Of a DNA stretch of 32,563 bases, positions 19,471-26,937 are shown piece by piece. Origin of the DNA: Fusobacterium perfoetens (GTDB taxonomy: Bacteria; Fusobacteriota; Fusobacteriia; Fusobacteriales; Fusobacteriaceae); assembly GCF_021531475.1 (NCBI RefSeq), contig NZ_JADYTX010000026.1, positions 1-32,563 on the forward strand, given 5' to 3'. Positions within the stretch are counted from its first letter, which is position 1. Each line of letters begins with the position of its first letter. The notes beneath the pieces were generated by a model, which was given only the letters and a program-made list of their open reading frames with translations, searched no databases and was not told the DNA's origin. The position numbers were made by a program, and so were the translations under genes.

Positions 19471-20283
19471 TTAATTATTTACCAACTCATTAGGCTCAGA
19501 ATCACCTAATGCTCCTTGTATATGTACAAGGGCTAGCATTGTAAATACAAAACTTTGTACCGCTCCACTGAATAAGTCAAAATATAAATGAAGTGGTGCT
19601 GGTATTACTGCTGGAACAGCTTTATATAAAAGTCCTAATATAACCATTCCTGCGAACATATTTCCAAACAATCTGAAAGACATATTTACTGGTTTAGCTA
19701 ACTCTCCAATTATATTAAGTGGTAATAATATTGGTACTGGTTCTGTAAAACCTTTAAAATATCCTAACACACCTATCCTTGATATATTAGTTCCAACAAA
19801 TACTATTGTTGTCAATAAAGCTAATCCAACTGTAGTATTCAAATCTGCTGTTGGAGCTCTAAAAGCTGGAGCTAATACCATTCCTGTGGCATCTTTTGAA
19901 AGCCAAGGTATTGGGAAAAACGTTAGAATATTTCCTGTAAATATGAACAGACACAAACAAGAAATAAAACTGAAGTATTTCTTTTTCCATTTACCTATCA
20001 TCTGATTTATAATTCCGTCTAAGAAATTATATAATGACTCAAGTAAGATTTGTAATTTAGATTCTGGAACTAGCTTCATATTTCTTGTTCCCATCTTAAA
20101 TAATAAGAATAGGACAAATATACAGAACCAACTTCCTACTACTGTCATTGTAACAGGTAAACCCACTCTTCCATTTCCCATTGCTACCCCTAGAGGTAAT
20201 TTTTCAAGAAACTCTGGAAGTGGAATGAAAAAAGCTATCTTTGGTCCTTCCACTAGAGGTGGAGTAATAAATGTTACGCTCAT
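19471..20283 (-). CDS. atpB: F1Fo ATP synthase a subunit
   Basis: A 270-residue stator membrane protein with the essential arginine (Arg204 in MSFRLFGNMF), NIIGELAKPVN before it, and several membrane helices, the last near VQSFVFTMLALVHIQGAL. It provides the ion path to the c-ring. GGAG lies upstream of the ATG. It follows the AtpI-like genes and precedes atpE in the standard order B-E-F-H-A-G-D-C. Confidence 0.95.
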   Translation of the reverse strand: MSVTFITPPLVEGPKIAFFIPLPEFLEKLPLGVAMGNGRVGLPVTMTVVGSWFCIFVLFLLFKMGTRNMKLVPESKLQILLESLYNFLDGIINQMIGKWKKKYFSFISCLCLFIFTGNILTFFPIPWLSKDATGMVLAPAFRAPTADLNTTVGLALLTTIVFVGTNISRIGVLGYFKGFTEPVPILLPLNIIGELAKPVNMSFRLFGNMFAGMVILGLLYKAVPAVIPAPLHLYFDLFSGAVQSFVFTMLALVHIQGALGDSEPNELVNN

Positions 20284-20301
20284 AAGAATCTCCTCTCTTT
20301 T

Positions 20302-20676
20302 TTATTTTAAGTACTTATCTTTCCATTTTAAAAGATTTTTATATAAAACCACTAGTAATATATTAAATTTTACATTTAACAAACCTATGGCAGTACCTAA
20401 CATCATTGCTAAGTCAAAGAAATATGATGCTCCTGCTAAAACCAAAAGATATATAGCATATCTTTTTAGATATCCCAAAACTCCTGATTTAAAATTCGCT
20501 CCCTTGATTATACTTGTTTTTACATCTATGTATATCATATAAAAACAAAGGATAGAAACTAAAGAACCCCCAAACATTCCTATATATACTTCTCTACTTC
20601 TAATTAAAACTCCATAAATAAGAATTACTAAAGAAGTGATAGTTGAATTTTTTATAATTTTTTTTACCTCTTCCAT
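20302..20676 (-). CDS. ATP synthase I-like membrane protein
   Basis: A 124-residue membrane protein with about four hydrophobic segments and a Lys-rich C-terminus. Sequence similarity to known AtpI is not strong by eye, but size, topology and position directly before atpB fit the AtpI family, which helps assemble the c-ring. Segment 4 contains GTAIGLLNVKFNILLVVLYKN, and such a small polar-residue-containing pair of C-terminal helices is common in this family. It lies 18 bases upstream of atpB. Confidence 0.7.
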   Translation of the reverse strand: MEEVKKIIKNSTITSLVILIYGVLIRSREVYIGMFGGSLVSILCFYMIYIDVKTSIIKGANFKSGVLGYLKRYAIYLLVLAGASYFFDLAMMLGTAIGLLNVKFNILLVVLYKNLLKWKDKYLK

Positions 20677-20684
20677 AATTCTCC

Positions 20685-20903
20685 TTATTTTTTCATTATC
20701 ATTCTATAAACGTTATAAAACCCACTTGCTACCCCTAAAAATAAAAAAATTATGAATAGCAACTGGCTTTTAAACAAAAATTTTTCTATTAATTTATAAA
20801 TTCCTAAAGATACCAATATATTTCCCATTATTGTAAAACCTAAAGTTCCCAATAAGGCAAAATATTTAAAAAAATCTTTATTAAACTTTAACATTTTTAT
20901 CAC
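20685..20903 (-). CDS. AtpZ/AtpI-family small membrane protein
   Basis: A 72-residue protein with two membrane helices joined by a short basic turn, ending GVASGFYNVYRMIMKK. That ending is typical of the AtpZ / 'ATPase gene 1' family found at the head of atp operons and thought to help with Mg2+ handling or assembly. The longest frame starts with GTG at 20901-20903, which has no good ribosome binding site; ATG at 20892-20894 is an equal candidate. Because the methyltransferase stop is only four bases upstream, translation is probably coupled to it. Confidence 0.7.
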   Translation of the reverse strand: MIKMLKFNKDFFKYFALLGTLGFTIMGNILVSLGIYKLIEKFLFKSQLLFIIFLFLGVASGFYNVYRMIMKK

Positions 20904-20907
20904 TTTT

Positions 20908-21624
20908 TTATTTATTTTTTAAAATATAAAAATATCTTTTCCCTGCCAAATCTTGATTTTCTTCACATTTCTCCAAAGAAAGACCTGAATTTTTTACACA
21001 GTCTTCAATCTCTTTGTAAGTAAATATTCTTTTTTCATAAAACTCATTTAGTCTATCATAAGTTCCATTTTTATTTTTTATAAAATATGAAGCCTCTATC
21101 TGATCTAAGTTTTCCTCTTCGTCATAAAAATGCTCCCATATCATTGCAAAATCTTTTCTTGAATCTGCATAAATATCATTTGGAAACATCTTTTCCATAA
21201 ACTCTCTATCCACTACATCAAAAATATAGATACCATTTTCATTTAAAGAATTTTTTACACTATTAAACAAATCATTTAAATCTTCTAATGAAGTAAGATG
21301 ATTTACTGTATCGAAAAATGAATAGATTACATCATATTTTTCATTTGTGTCAAACTCTCTCATATCTCCAAGAAATAGAGGAACATTTTTTCCTTTTAGT
21401 TTTATCTTAGCTTTTTTTAACATTCCCTCTGAAAGATCTAACCCAGAACATTGATATTTTTCACTAAGTCTTACTAAAGTCTCTCCTGTTCCACAACCTA
21501 AATCTAAAATTTTATTTCCTGATTGATTATAATCCTTAATATAACTTTCTAATAAAGAAACCCATTCATTATAATCACAAATTTCCATAAATTTATCATA
21601 AACTTTCGAAAAATTTTTATACAT
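20908..21624 (-). CDS. Class I SAM-dependent methyltransferase
   Basis: A 238-residue Rossmann-fold methyltransferase. The SAM motif I is ILDLGCGTGE (about residues 39-48), motif II is SGLDLSEGMLKKAK, and motif III region is DVIYSFFDTVNHL. The C-terminal part (ASYFIKNKNGTYDRLNEFYEKRIFTYKEIEDCVK) is the variable substrate-recognition region seen in many small-molecule methyltransferases. The substrate is unknown. It sits four bases upstream of the AtpZ-like gene and so seems to be the first gene of the atp operon. GAGG lies upstream of the ATG. Confidence 0.85.
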   Translation of the reverse strand: MYKNFSKVYDKFMEICDYNEWVSLLESYIKDYNQSGNKILDLGCGTGETLVRLSEKYQCSGLDLSEGMLKKAKIKLKGKNVPLFLGDMREFDTNEKYDVIYSFFDTVNHLTSLEDLNDLFNSVKNSLNENGIYIFDVVDREFMEKMFPNDIYADSRKDFAMIWEHFYDEEENLDQIEASYFIKNKNGTYDRLNEFYEKRIFTYKEIEDCVKNSGLSLEKCEENQDLAGKRYFYILKNK

Positions 21625-21682
21625 AAATATCCTCTATTTTTTATATCTTTTTTATATTATAATAATTTATTTTTTATATGAT

Positions 21683-21707
21683 TAGGTAAAACTTAACATT
21701 CCACCTA
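21683..21707. promoter_or_regulatory. Imperfect dyad upstream of the methyltransferase-atp operon
   Basis: TAGGT-N15-ACCTA, with the half-sites extendable by purine/pyrimidine transitions, lies about 60-85 bases before the methyltransferase ATG. It could be an operator or a hairpin in the leader. I could not place a convincing -35/-10 pair in this interval. Confidence 0.25.
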
Positions 21708-21830
21708 CAATATACCCATTATCTCACAAAATTTTTTATATAGCAAGTTAAATTAAATCTTTTAATTTTTTTATATTAAATTTTTCTTCCTGAAATATCA
21801 AATTTTAACCACACTTTTTTATGTAACATA

Positions 21831-22208
21831 TTATCTTTCCACAGTTTCTTTGTCATCAGGTATATCCATTTTGAAATTTTTATAATCCATTGAGTGAGCG
21901 TAATTTTTCCCCCATTCTATCAAAGAGGTCAGAATCGGAATTAAACTTTTTCCACATTCGGTTAAAGAATATTCTACCTTTGGTGGTACGACTGGATAAA
22001 CTTTTCTTGTTATAAGCATATCATTTTCTAATTCTCTCAACTGTCTTGTTAACATTCTTTCATTTATACTAGGAATAAATCTTTTTAAATCGCTGTGTCT
22101 TGCTACTCCATTATGATTTATGTAATATAAAATTATTGGTTTCCACTTTCCACCCATTATATCAAGTGTCATTTCAAAATAGCAGTTATATTGTTTTTTT
22201 AAATCCAT
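21831..22208 (-). CDS. HxlR-family winged-helix transcriptional regulator
   Basis: A 125-residue HxlR/MarR-like regulator. The family block GGKWKPIILYYI lies at about residues 19-30, the recognition region is HSDLKRFIPSINERMLTRQLRELE, and VPPKVEYSLTECGKSL is the wing. A cysteine near the N-terminus (Cys9) is at the position used by redox or electrophile-sensing members such as YodB. It is transcribed away from the CoA-disulfide reductase gene, and a dyad covers its own promoter, so autoregulation and control of the neighbour are likely. GAGGAGGGGAG precedes the ATG. Confidence 0.9.
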   Translation of the reverse strand: MDLKKQYNCYFEMTLDIMGGKWKPIILYYINHNGVARHSDLKRFIPSINERMLTRQLRELENDMLITRKVYPVVPPKVEYSLTECGKSLIPILTSLIEWGKNYAHSMDYKNFKMDIPDDKETVER

Positions 22209-22265
22209 ATTCTCCCCTCCTCATATATTATTATAAAAAAAATTTTATTTTTTCTAATATAATAT

Positions 22266-22294
22266 ATTTTATAACTTACTGATAAAAAAGTAAA
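22266..22294 (-). promoter_or_regulatory. Promoter of the HxlR-family regulator gene
   Basis: Minus strand TTTACT (22289-22294), a 17-base spacer and TAAAAT (22266-22271). The -35 box and spacer are overlapped by the dyad at 22276-22293, as expected for autorepression. Confidence 0.6.
22276..22293. promoter_or_regulatory. Candidate HxlR operator (TTACT-N8-AGTAA)
   Basis: The inverted repeat TTACT-N8-AGTAA lies between the divergent regulator and reductase genes. A third half-site, TTTACT (22316-22321), forms the -35 box of the reductase promoter. The half-sites resemble TTAC/GTAA and TACT/AGTA elements known for redox-sensing HxlR members. Binding is inferred. Confidence 0.5.
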
Positions 22295-22315
22295 TATGGA
22301 CAAAAAAGACTGTAC

Positions 22316-22344
22316 TTTACTTTAAATGATAATTATTTTATAAT
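22316..22344 (+). promoter_or_regulatory. Promoter of the CoA-disulfide reductase gene
   Basis: TTTACT (22316-22321), a 17-base spacer and a perfect TATAAT (22339-22344). The leader to the ATG at 22433 is about 80 bases. The -35 box repeats the operator half-site. Confidence 0.7.
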
Positions 22345-22432
22345 TGAAATATACACAATTTTTAAAAAAATAAAATTAAAAATTTTAAAATAAAGATATC
22401 TTTTCATTGTTATAATTTAAGGAGGGATAGTT

Positions 22433-24859
22433 ATGAAAAAAGTTTTAATTGTTGGTGGAGTTGCTGGTGGAGCTTCTACTGCCACTAGACTTAGAAGATT
22501 AAATGAAGATTTAGAAATAATTTTATTTGAAAAAGGACAACACGTTTCTTTTGCCAATTGTGGTTTACCATATCATATTGGTGGAGTAATTGAAAATAGA
22601 GAAAGTTTATTAGTTCAAACTCCTGAAAGTTTAAAAGAAAGATTTAATCTTGATATAAGAGTTAATAGTGAGGTTATCTCAGTAAATTCTCAAGAAAAAT
22701 CTGTAATGGTTAAAACTAAAAATGGAGAAGAGTACAAAGAATCTTTTGATTATCTTGTATTAGCTCCTGGAGCAAAACCTTTAGTTCCTCCTATTGATGG
22801 AATTGGCGGAAAAAATATCTATACTCTTAGAAATGTAACTGACCTTGATAAAATTATGGAAAAAATAAAATCTGTTAAAGAGGCTATTGTTATTGGTGGA
22901 GGATTTATCGGAGTAGAAGTTGCTGAAAATCTACAAGAGATAGGTATCACAACAACTCTTATAGAGGCTGCTCCTAATATATTAGCTCCTTTCGACAGCG
23001 AGATGTCAAATATTTTAGAGGCTCAGCTTGCAAACAACGGAATTAATCTACTAACAAATAATAAAGTTATAAAATTCCAAAATGAAGATGAAGAAGTTTT
23101 AGTTTCTCTTGAAAATGGAAATGTTATTAAAGGAGATATCGTAATTTTAGCTATTGGTGTTTCTCCTGATACAAAGTTTTTAAATAATTCTGGAATAAAT
23201 CTTGGAGAGAGAGGTCATATATTAGTAAATGAGCATCTTGAAACTAACATAAAAGATATTTACGCCCTTGGAGATGCTATCCTTGTAAAACATTTTGTAA
23301 CTGGTCAAGATGTGGCTATCGCCCTTGCTGGTCCTGCTAATAGACAAGGAAGAATTGTAGCTGGAAATATTTCTGGAAAAGATGAGATTTATAAAGGAAG
23401 TTTTGGAACTTCTATAATAAAAGTTTTTAATCTTACTGGAGGAGCTACTGGATTAAATGAAAGAAGTTTAAAATCTCTTGGTAAAAACTTTGAAAAAATC
23501 TATCTTCACCCTAATGACCACGCTGGATATTATCCAGGAGCTACACCTATCTCTATAAAACTTTTATATGAAAAAGAAACTAAAAAAGTTTTGGGAGCTC
23601 AAGCTGTTGGACTTAATGGTGTTGATAAATTTATAGATGTTATTGCAACGGTTCTTAAATTTAGAGGAACTATTGATGATTTGTCTGAACTTGATTTAGC
23701 TTATTCTCCACCTTATTCTTCTGCAAAATCTCCTGCAAATATGAGTGGATTTATTGGTCAAAATATAGAAGATGGTTTAATAGAGCAATCATATGTTGAA
23801 GATCTTGAAAATTTCGACAGAGAAAAACAAATAATTTTAGATGTAAGAGAAGAGCTTGAACTTATTGGCGGAAAATTTGAAAATTCTATAAATATTCCTC
23901 TTAGCCAATTAAGAAAAAGATTTTCTGAACTTCCAAAGGATAAAGAAATTTTAACTTATTGTGCTGTTGGGCTTAGAGGGTATATTGCTAGTAGATTTTT
24001 AATATCTAAAGGGTACAAAGTAAAAAATATTGCTGGTGGATTTAAAAGCAAATTATCTGAAATAAAAGTTTCAAAAAAAGAAATAAATAATGAAATAAAA
24101 AATGATAATAATACTCCCATTGATGAAAAAGATTATCTAAATCTTTCTGGACTTTCTTGCCCAGGACCACTTGTAAAAATAAAAAATAAAATCGACGAAC
24201 TTAACCAAGACGATATTTTAAAAGTAAAAGTTACTGATCCAGGATTTTATAACGATATTCAAAGTTGGGCTAAGGTTACAAAAAATAGATTGGTTGAACT
24301 TAAAAAACAAGATAAAACAATCTATGCTACTTTACAAAAAGGTTTGGGAAATGAAATAAATTCTAATAACAAAGAAAATAAAATTATTGAAACTAATGAT
24401 GCTATGACTATTGTAGTTTTTAGTGGAGAGCTAGACAAAGCTATCGCGGCATTTATTATTGCAAATGGAGCTTTAGCAATGGGAAAAAAAGTAACAATGT
24501 TCTTTACTTTCTGGGGATTATCAATCCTTAGAAAAAAATCTCTACCAAATAAATCAAGCTTAGAAAAAATGTTTGATATGATGCTTCCAAAAAATAGCAA
24601 AGGTTTACCTCTATCAAAAATGAACTTCTTCGGAATGGGATCTAAAATGATCAGAGATATAATGAATAGGAAAAATATTATGTCTCTTGAAGAACTTATG
24701 AAAAAAAGTATAGAAGATGGAGCTAACTTAGTGGCTTGTACTATGTCAATGGACGTTATGGGAATAAAAGAGGAAGAATTAGTTGATGGAATCTCTTTTG
24801 GTGGCGTAGGACAATATCTTGGTGAAGCTGACAAATCAAATAATAATCTGTTCATTTAA
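22433..24859 (+). CDS. CoA-disulfide reductase fused to rhodanese, TusA and DsrE-like domains
   Basis: An 808-residue multidomain enzyme. Residues 1-450 are an FAD/NAD(P)H disulfide reductase: FAD motif VGGVAGGAS (7-15), the single redox Cys43 in SFANCGLPYHIGG, and NAD motif VIGGGFIGVEVAE near 151-165. Next are a rhodanese domain (about 455-555) with active-site loop CAVGLRG, a TusA/SirA domain with CPGP near 575, and a DsrE-type domain (about 655-808) with Cys near 767 in VACTMSMD. The fusion links persulfide formation, relay and reduction in one chain and suggests reduction of polysulfide, CoA-persulfide or similar sulfur species in the cytoplasm. GGAGGG precedes the ATG. It is probably controlled by the divergent HxlR regulator. 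Confidence 0.92.
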   Translation: MKKVLIVGGVAGGASTATRLRRLNEDLEIILFEKGQHVSFANCGLPYHIGGVIENRESLLVQTPESLKERFNLDIRVNSEVISVNSQEKSVMVKTKNGEEYKESFDYLVLAPGAKPLVPPIDGIGGKNIYTLRNVTDLDKIMEKIKSVKEAIVIGGGFIGVEVAENLQEIGITTTLIEAAPNILAPFDSEMSNILEAQLANNGINLLTNNKVIKFQNEDEEVLVSLENGNVIKGDIVILAIGVSPDTKFLNNSGINLGERGHILVNEHLETNIKDIYALGDAILVKHFVTGQDVAIALAGPANRQGRIVAGNISGKDEIYKGSFGTSIIKVFNLTGGATGLNERSLKSLGKNFEKIYLHPNDHAGYYPGATPISIKLLYEKETKKVLGAQAVGLNGVDKFIDVIATVLKFRGTIDDLSELDLAYSPPYSSAKSPANMSGFIGQNIEDGLIEQSYVEDLENFDREKQIILDVREELELIGGKFENSINIPLSQLRKRFSELPKDKEILTYCAVGLRGYIASRFLISKGYKVKNIAGGFKSKLSEIKVSKKEINNEIKNDNNTPIDEKDYLNLSGLSCPGPLVKIKNKIDELNQDDILKVKVTDPGFYNDIQSWAKVTKNRLVELKKQDKTIYATLQKGLGNEINSNNKENKIIETNDAMTIVVFSGELDKAIAAFIIANGALAMGKKVTMFFTFWGLSILRKKSLPNKSSLEKMFDMMLPKNSKGLPLSKMNFFGMGSKMIRDIMNRKNIMSLEELMKKSIEDGANLVACTMSMDVMGIKEEELVDGISFGGVGQYLGEADKSNNNLFI

Positions 24860-24877
24860 CTTATCATAGTTTTTCTC

Positions 24878-24912
24878 AAAAATACTGGTATTTATTTTGC
24901 CAGTATTTTTTT
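24878..24912 (+). terminator. Terminator of the CoA-disulfide reductase gene
   Basis: AATACTGG (24881-24888) pairs with CCAGTATT (24900-24907) around an 11-base loop; flanking As and Ts extend the stem, and a run of Ts follows on the plus strand. It separates the reductase from the next promoter. Confidence 0.85.
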
Positions 24913-24919
24913 ATTTTTG

Positions 24920-24948
24920 TTGACAAATAAAAAAAATAGGAATATAAT
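24920..24948 (+). promoter_or_regulatory. Consensus promoter of the DUF134-NifX/MinD operon
   Basis: TTGACA (24920-24925), a 17-base spacer and TATAAT (24943-24948): a perfect SigA consensus, so repression rather than weak promoter strength must set expression. The palindrome at 24948-24973 covers the start site. Confidence 0.88.
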
Positions 24949-24973
24949 TATATTGTGCATATGCACAATATAA
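24948..24973. promoter_or_regulatory. Perfect 26-bp palindrome, candidate operator
   Basis: A perfect palindrome with core TTGTGCATATGCACAA begins at the last base of the -10 box and runs across the start site to just before the ribosome binding site (AAGGAGGAG). As RNA it could also fold, but the zero-base centre argues for a protein-binding site on DNA. The first gene of the operon encodes a DUF134 HTH protein, the obvious candidate to bind it. Confidence 0.75.
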
Positions 24974-24988
24974 AAAAGGAGGAGATTT

Positions 24989-25669
24989 ATGCCTAGATGT
25001 AAAAAAGTAAGATGTTGTAGAACTCTTAATGGTGAATATATTTTTAAACCAAATGGTATTCCTCTTTCTGAAACTGAAATAATTGAAATAGAGATTGATG
25101 AGCTTGAGGCTTTGAGACTCTGTGATTATGAAGGAAAAAATCAAATTGAAACTGCTGAGATTATGAAAGTTTCTAGGGGAACTATCCAAAGACTTTTAAA
25201 TAGTGGAAGAAAAAAAATCTTAGAGGGACTTTTATACCAACAATCAATTAAACTAAAAAATACACATTTAGAATATACAAAAGAAAATATAGGAGATGAT
25301 ACTATGAGTAATGAAATTTTAAGAGTTGGATTTCCAACAAATGATGAAATAACTGTTGAGGAACATTTTGGACATTGTGCAAAATTTGCTGTATTCTCTA
25401 TTGAAGACGGAAAAATTGTAAAAAAAGAAATACTTGTTGCACCTGAACACGCACCTGGAGTTTTCCCTAAATTTATCGCTGCTAATAATATAAATGTAGT
25501 TATAACAGGTGGAATGGGACAAAGAGCAATCGACCTTATAAAAGCTAACGGTGGAGAAGTTATACTTGGAGCTTGTGGAAATATTGAGGACGTTTTAAAA
25601 GTATATCTTGAAGGAGAACTTTACTCTAAAGGATCAGCTTGTACTCATCATCACCACGACCACGAATAA
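24989..25669 (+). CDS. DUF134 DNA-binding domain fused to a NifX/dinitrogenase-cofactor-type domain
   Basis: A 226-residue protein. The N-terminal part (about 1-90) is a DUF134/UPF0251 domain with MPRCKKVRCCRTL, the acidic ELEALRLCDYEG and an HTH (QIETAEIMKVSRGTIQRLLNSGRKKI). From residue 106 follows a NifX/NifB-like metal-cluster domain (VEEHFGHCAKFAVFSIEDGK, ITGGMGQRAIDLI), ending in a His/Asp-rich tail, CTHHHHDHE, likely to bind metal. An internal ATG at 25304 with AGGAG eight bases upstream marks the join, so the NifX part may also be made alone. It heads the ORP-like operon and is probably its cluster- or metal-responsive regulator. The DUF134 and NifX families commonly neighbour each other; function inferred. 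Confidence 0.87.
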   Translation: MPRCKKVRCCRTLNGEYIFKPNGIPLSETEIIEIEIDELEALRLCDYEGKNQIETAEIMKVSRGTIQRLLNSGRKKILEGLLYQQSIKLKNTHLEYTKENIGDDTMSNEILRVGFPTNDEITVEEHFGHCAKFAVFSIEDGKIVKKEILVAPEHAPGVFPKFIAANNINVVITGGMGQRAIDLIKANGGEVILGACGNIEDVLKVYLEGELYSKGSACTHHHHDHE

Positions 25670-25679
25670 TAATTTTTAT

Positions 25680-25712
25680 AGCTACTGCTACAATTTTTGC
25701 AGTAGCTTTTTT
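25680..25712 (+). terminator. Internal terminator after the DUF134-NifX gene
   Basis: AGCTACTGC (25680-25688) pairs with GCAGTAGCT (25699-25707) around a 10-base loop and is followed by six Ts. It lies inside the operon, 14 bases before the next ATG. No second promoter is evident, so the downstream genes probably receive only read-through transcripts. Confidence 0.82.
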
Positions 25713-25725
25713 ATAAGGAGGAAAA

Positions 25726-26094
25726 ATGAAACTTGCAATAGCACTTAAAGAAAATGATTACAATTCATTTGTTGATGAAAGATTTGGTAGAACACCTTTT
25801 TTTATTATTATTGATAGTGATACAAAGGAATTTGAAATAATAGAAAATGAGGCAAAAGATGAGGCAACAGATGCTGGATTAAAAGCTGTAAAAAATCTTT
25901 TAAAGTATGAAATAGATACGATAATAGCTAGAGAAATTGGACCAAAAGCTGGAGAGTTAATCTACGATTTAGAAATTCCTACTTTCAAATTTAAAGATTT
26001 AGAAAAAGTTGATGAAATAGTTAAGGCTTTCAACGAAAATACTCTAGAAAAATATGACCTTTCTTCAAAACCAATGGGGCTTAGAAAAGCTTAG
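25726..26094 (+). CDS. NifX/NifB-like (dinitrogenase iron-molybdenum cofactor family) protein
   Basis: A 122-residue protein of the dinitrogenase Fe-Mo cofactor-binding fold: MKLAIALKEN, VDERFGRTPFFIIID, and DTIIAREIGPKAGELI match the strand-helix pattern of NifX, NafY and ORP-type proteins. There are no cysteines, so any cluster would be held by other ligands or by a partner. AAGGAGG precedes the ATG. It lies 12 bases before the first MinD-type ATPase gene and is probably its cargo or scaffold partner. Confidence 0.85.
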   Translation: MKLAIALKENDYNSFVDERFGRTPFFIIIDSDTKEFEIIENEAKDEATDAGLKAVKNLLKYEIDTIIAREIGPKAGELIYDLEIPTFKFKDLEKVDEIVKAFNENTLEKYDLSSKPMGLRKA

Positions 26095-26106
26095 GAGAGT
26101 GATTTT

Positions 26107-26937
26107 TTGAAACTTGCAATTTTAAGTGGTAAAGGTGGTACAGGTAAAACAACCGTAAGTTCAAACCTTGCCTATATTACAAAAAATCTTTTAATTGATA
26201 CAGATATTGAAGAGCCTAACTCACATATATTTTTAAAACCAAAAGATATCGAAACTACTCCTTGCTTTACTCATTACCCAATAGTTGACGCTGAAAAATG
26301 TAATTTATGTGGAAAATGTGGGGATTTTTGTAGATTTAATGCTATTATTCCTAGTAGAAAAAAAGTTTTAGTTTTTGAAGAAAGTTGCCACGACTGTGGA
26401 GGTTGCGAAATTATTTGCGACTTCAAAGCTATCACTTATGAAAAAAGAGAGATTGGAAATATTTTCTCAGGAAAAACTTTTTTTAATTCTCCAATGAAAT
26501 ATGGAAAACTGAATATAGGTGAGATGTCTGGAGTAAAAATCATAAAAGATATTTATTCTAAAACTAAAGAATCTGATTTTATAATCGACTGCCCACCAGG
26601 GACATCTTGTACAACTGTGGCTTCTGTTGAAGTAGCTGATTTTGCAGTTATTGTTACTGAGCCATCTCCTTTTGGTCTTAGTGATATGAAACTTGTAGTG
26701 GAACTTTTAAAAGATTTAAAAATACCTTTTGGAATAATAATAAATAAATCTTTGGGAGATGATAGAGAAATTTTAAATTTTGCATTAGAAAATAAAATAT
26801 CTATTCTTGGAAAAATCCCATTTGATAAAGATATTGCAAAAAATTATGCAAAGGGAGAGGTTTTATCTCATATAAGTCCAAAATATAAAGAGATTTTTGA
26901 AAATATCTTAAATGAGGTGAAGAAATATGAAATTTAA
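26107..26937 (+). CDS. MinD-superfamily ATPase with inserted ferredoxin domain (first)
   Basis: A 276-residue MinD/Mrp-type ATPase with deviant Walker A KGGTGKTT (about 10-17), two 4Fe-4S motifs in an insert (CNLCGKCGDFC from residue 65, CHDCGGCEIIC from residue 94), and the switch II motif DCPPGTSC. Such proteins (COG1149) occur in pairs in anaerobes, including ORP clusters. They are thought to couple ATP hydrolysis to Fe-S or metal cluster transfer. The start is TTG at 26107, with GGAGAG upstream. The 3' end overlaps the second ATPase gene by 11 bases. Confidence 0.9.
   Translation: MKLAILSGKGGTGKTTVSSNLAYITKNLLIDTDIEEPNSHIFLKPKDIETTPCFTHYPIVDAEKCNLCGKCGDFCRFNAIIPSRKKVLVFEESCHDCGGCEIICDFKAITYEKREIGNIFSGKTFFNSPMKYGKLNIGEMSGVKIIKDIYSKTKESDFIIDCPPGTSCTTVASVEVADFAVIVTEPSPFGLSDMKLVVELLKDLKIPFGIIINKSLGDDREILNFALENKISILGKIPFDKDIAKNYAKGEVLSHISPKYKEIFENILNEVKKYEI

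Noticed and set aside
20685-20903. Treating the 72-codon frame before the AtpI-like gene as spurious
   Set aside because: Two clear membrane helices, the AtpZ-like ending and tight operon spacing support a real gene despite the poor RBS.
24322-24855. 177-codon open frame on the minus strand opposite the reductase gene
   Set aside because: Ser/Ile-rich antisense shadow of the DsrE-like domain; no RBS or recognisable domain.
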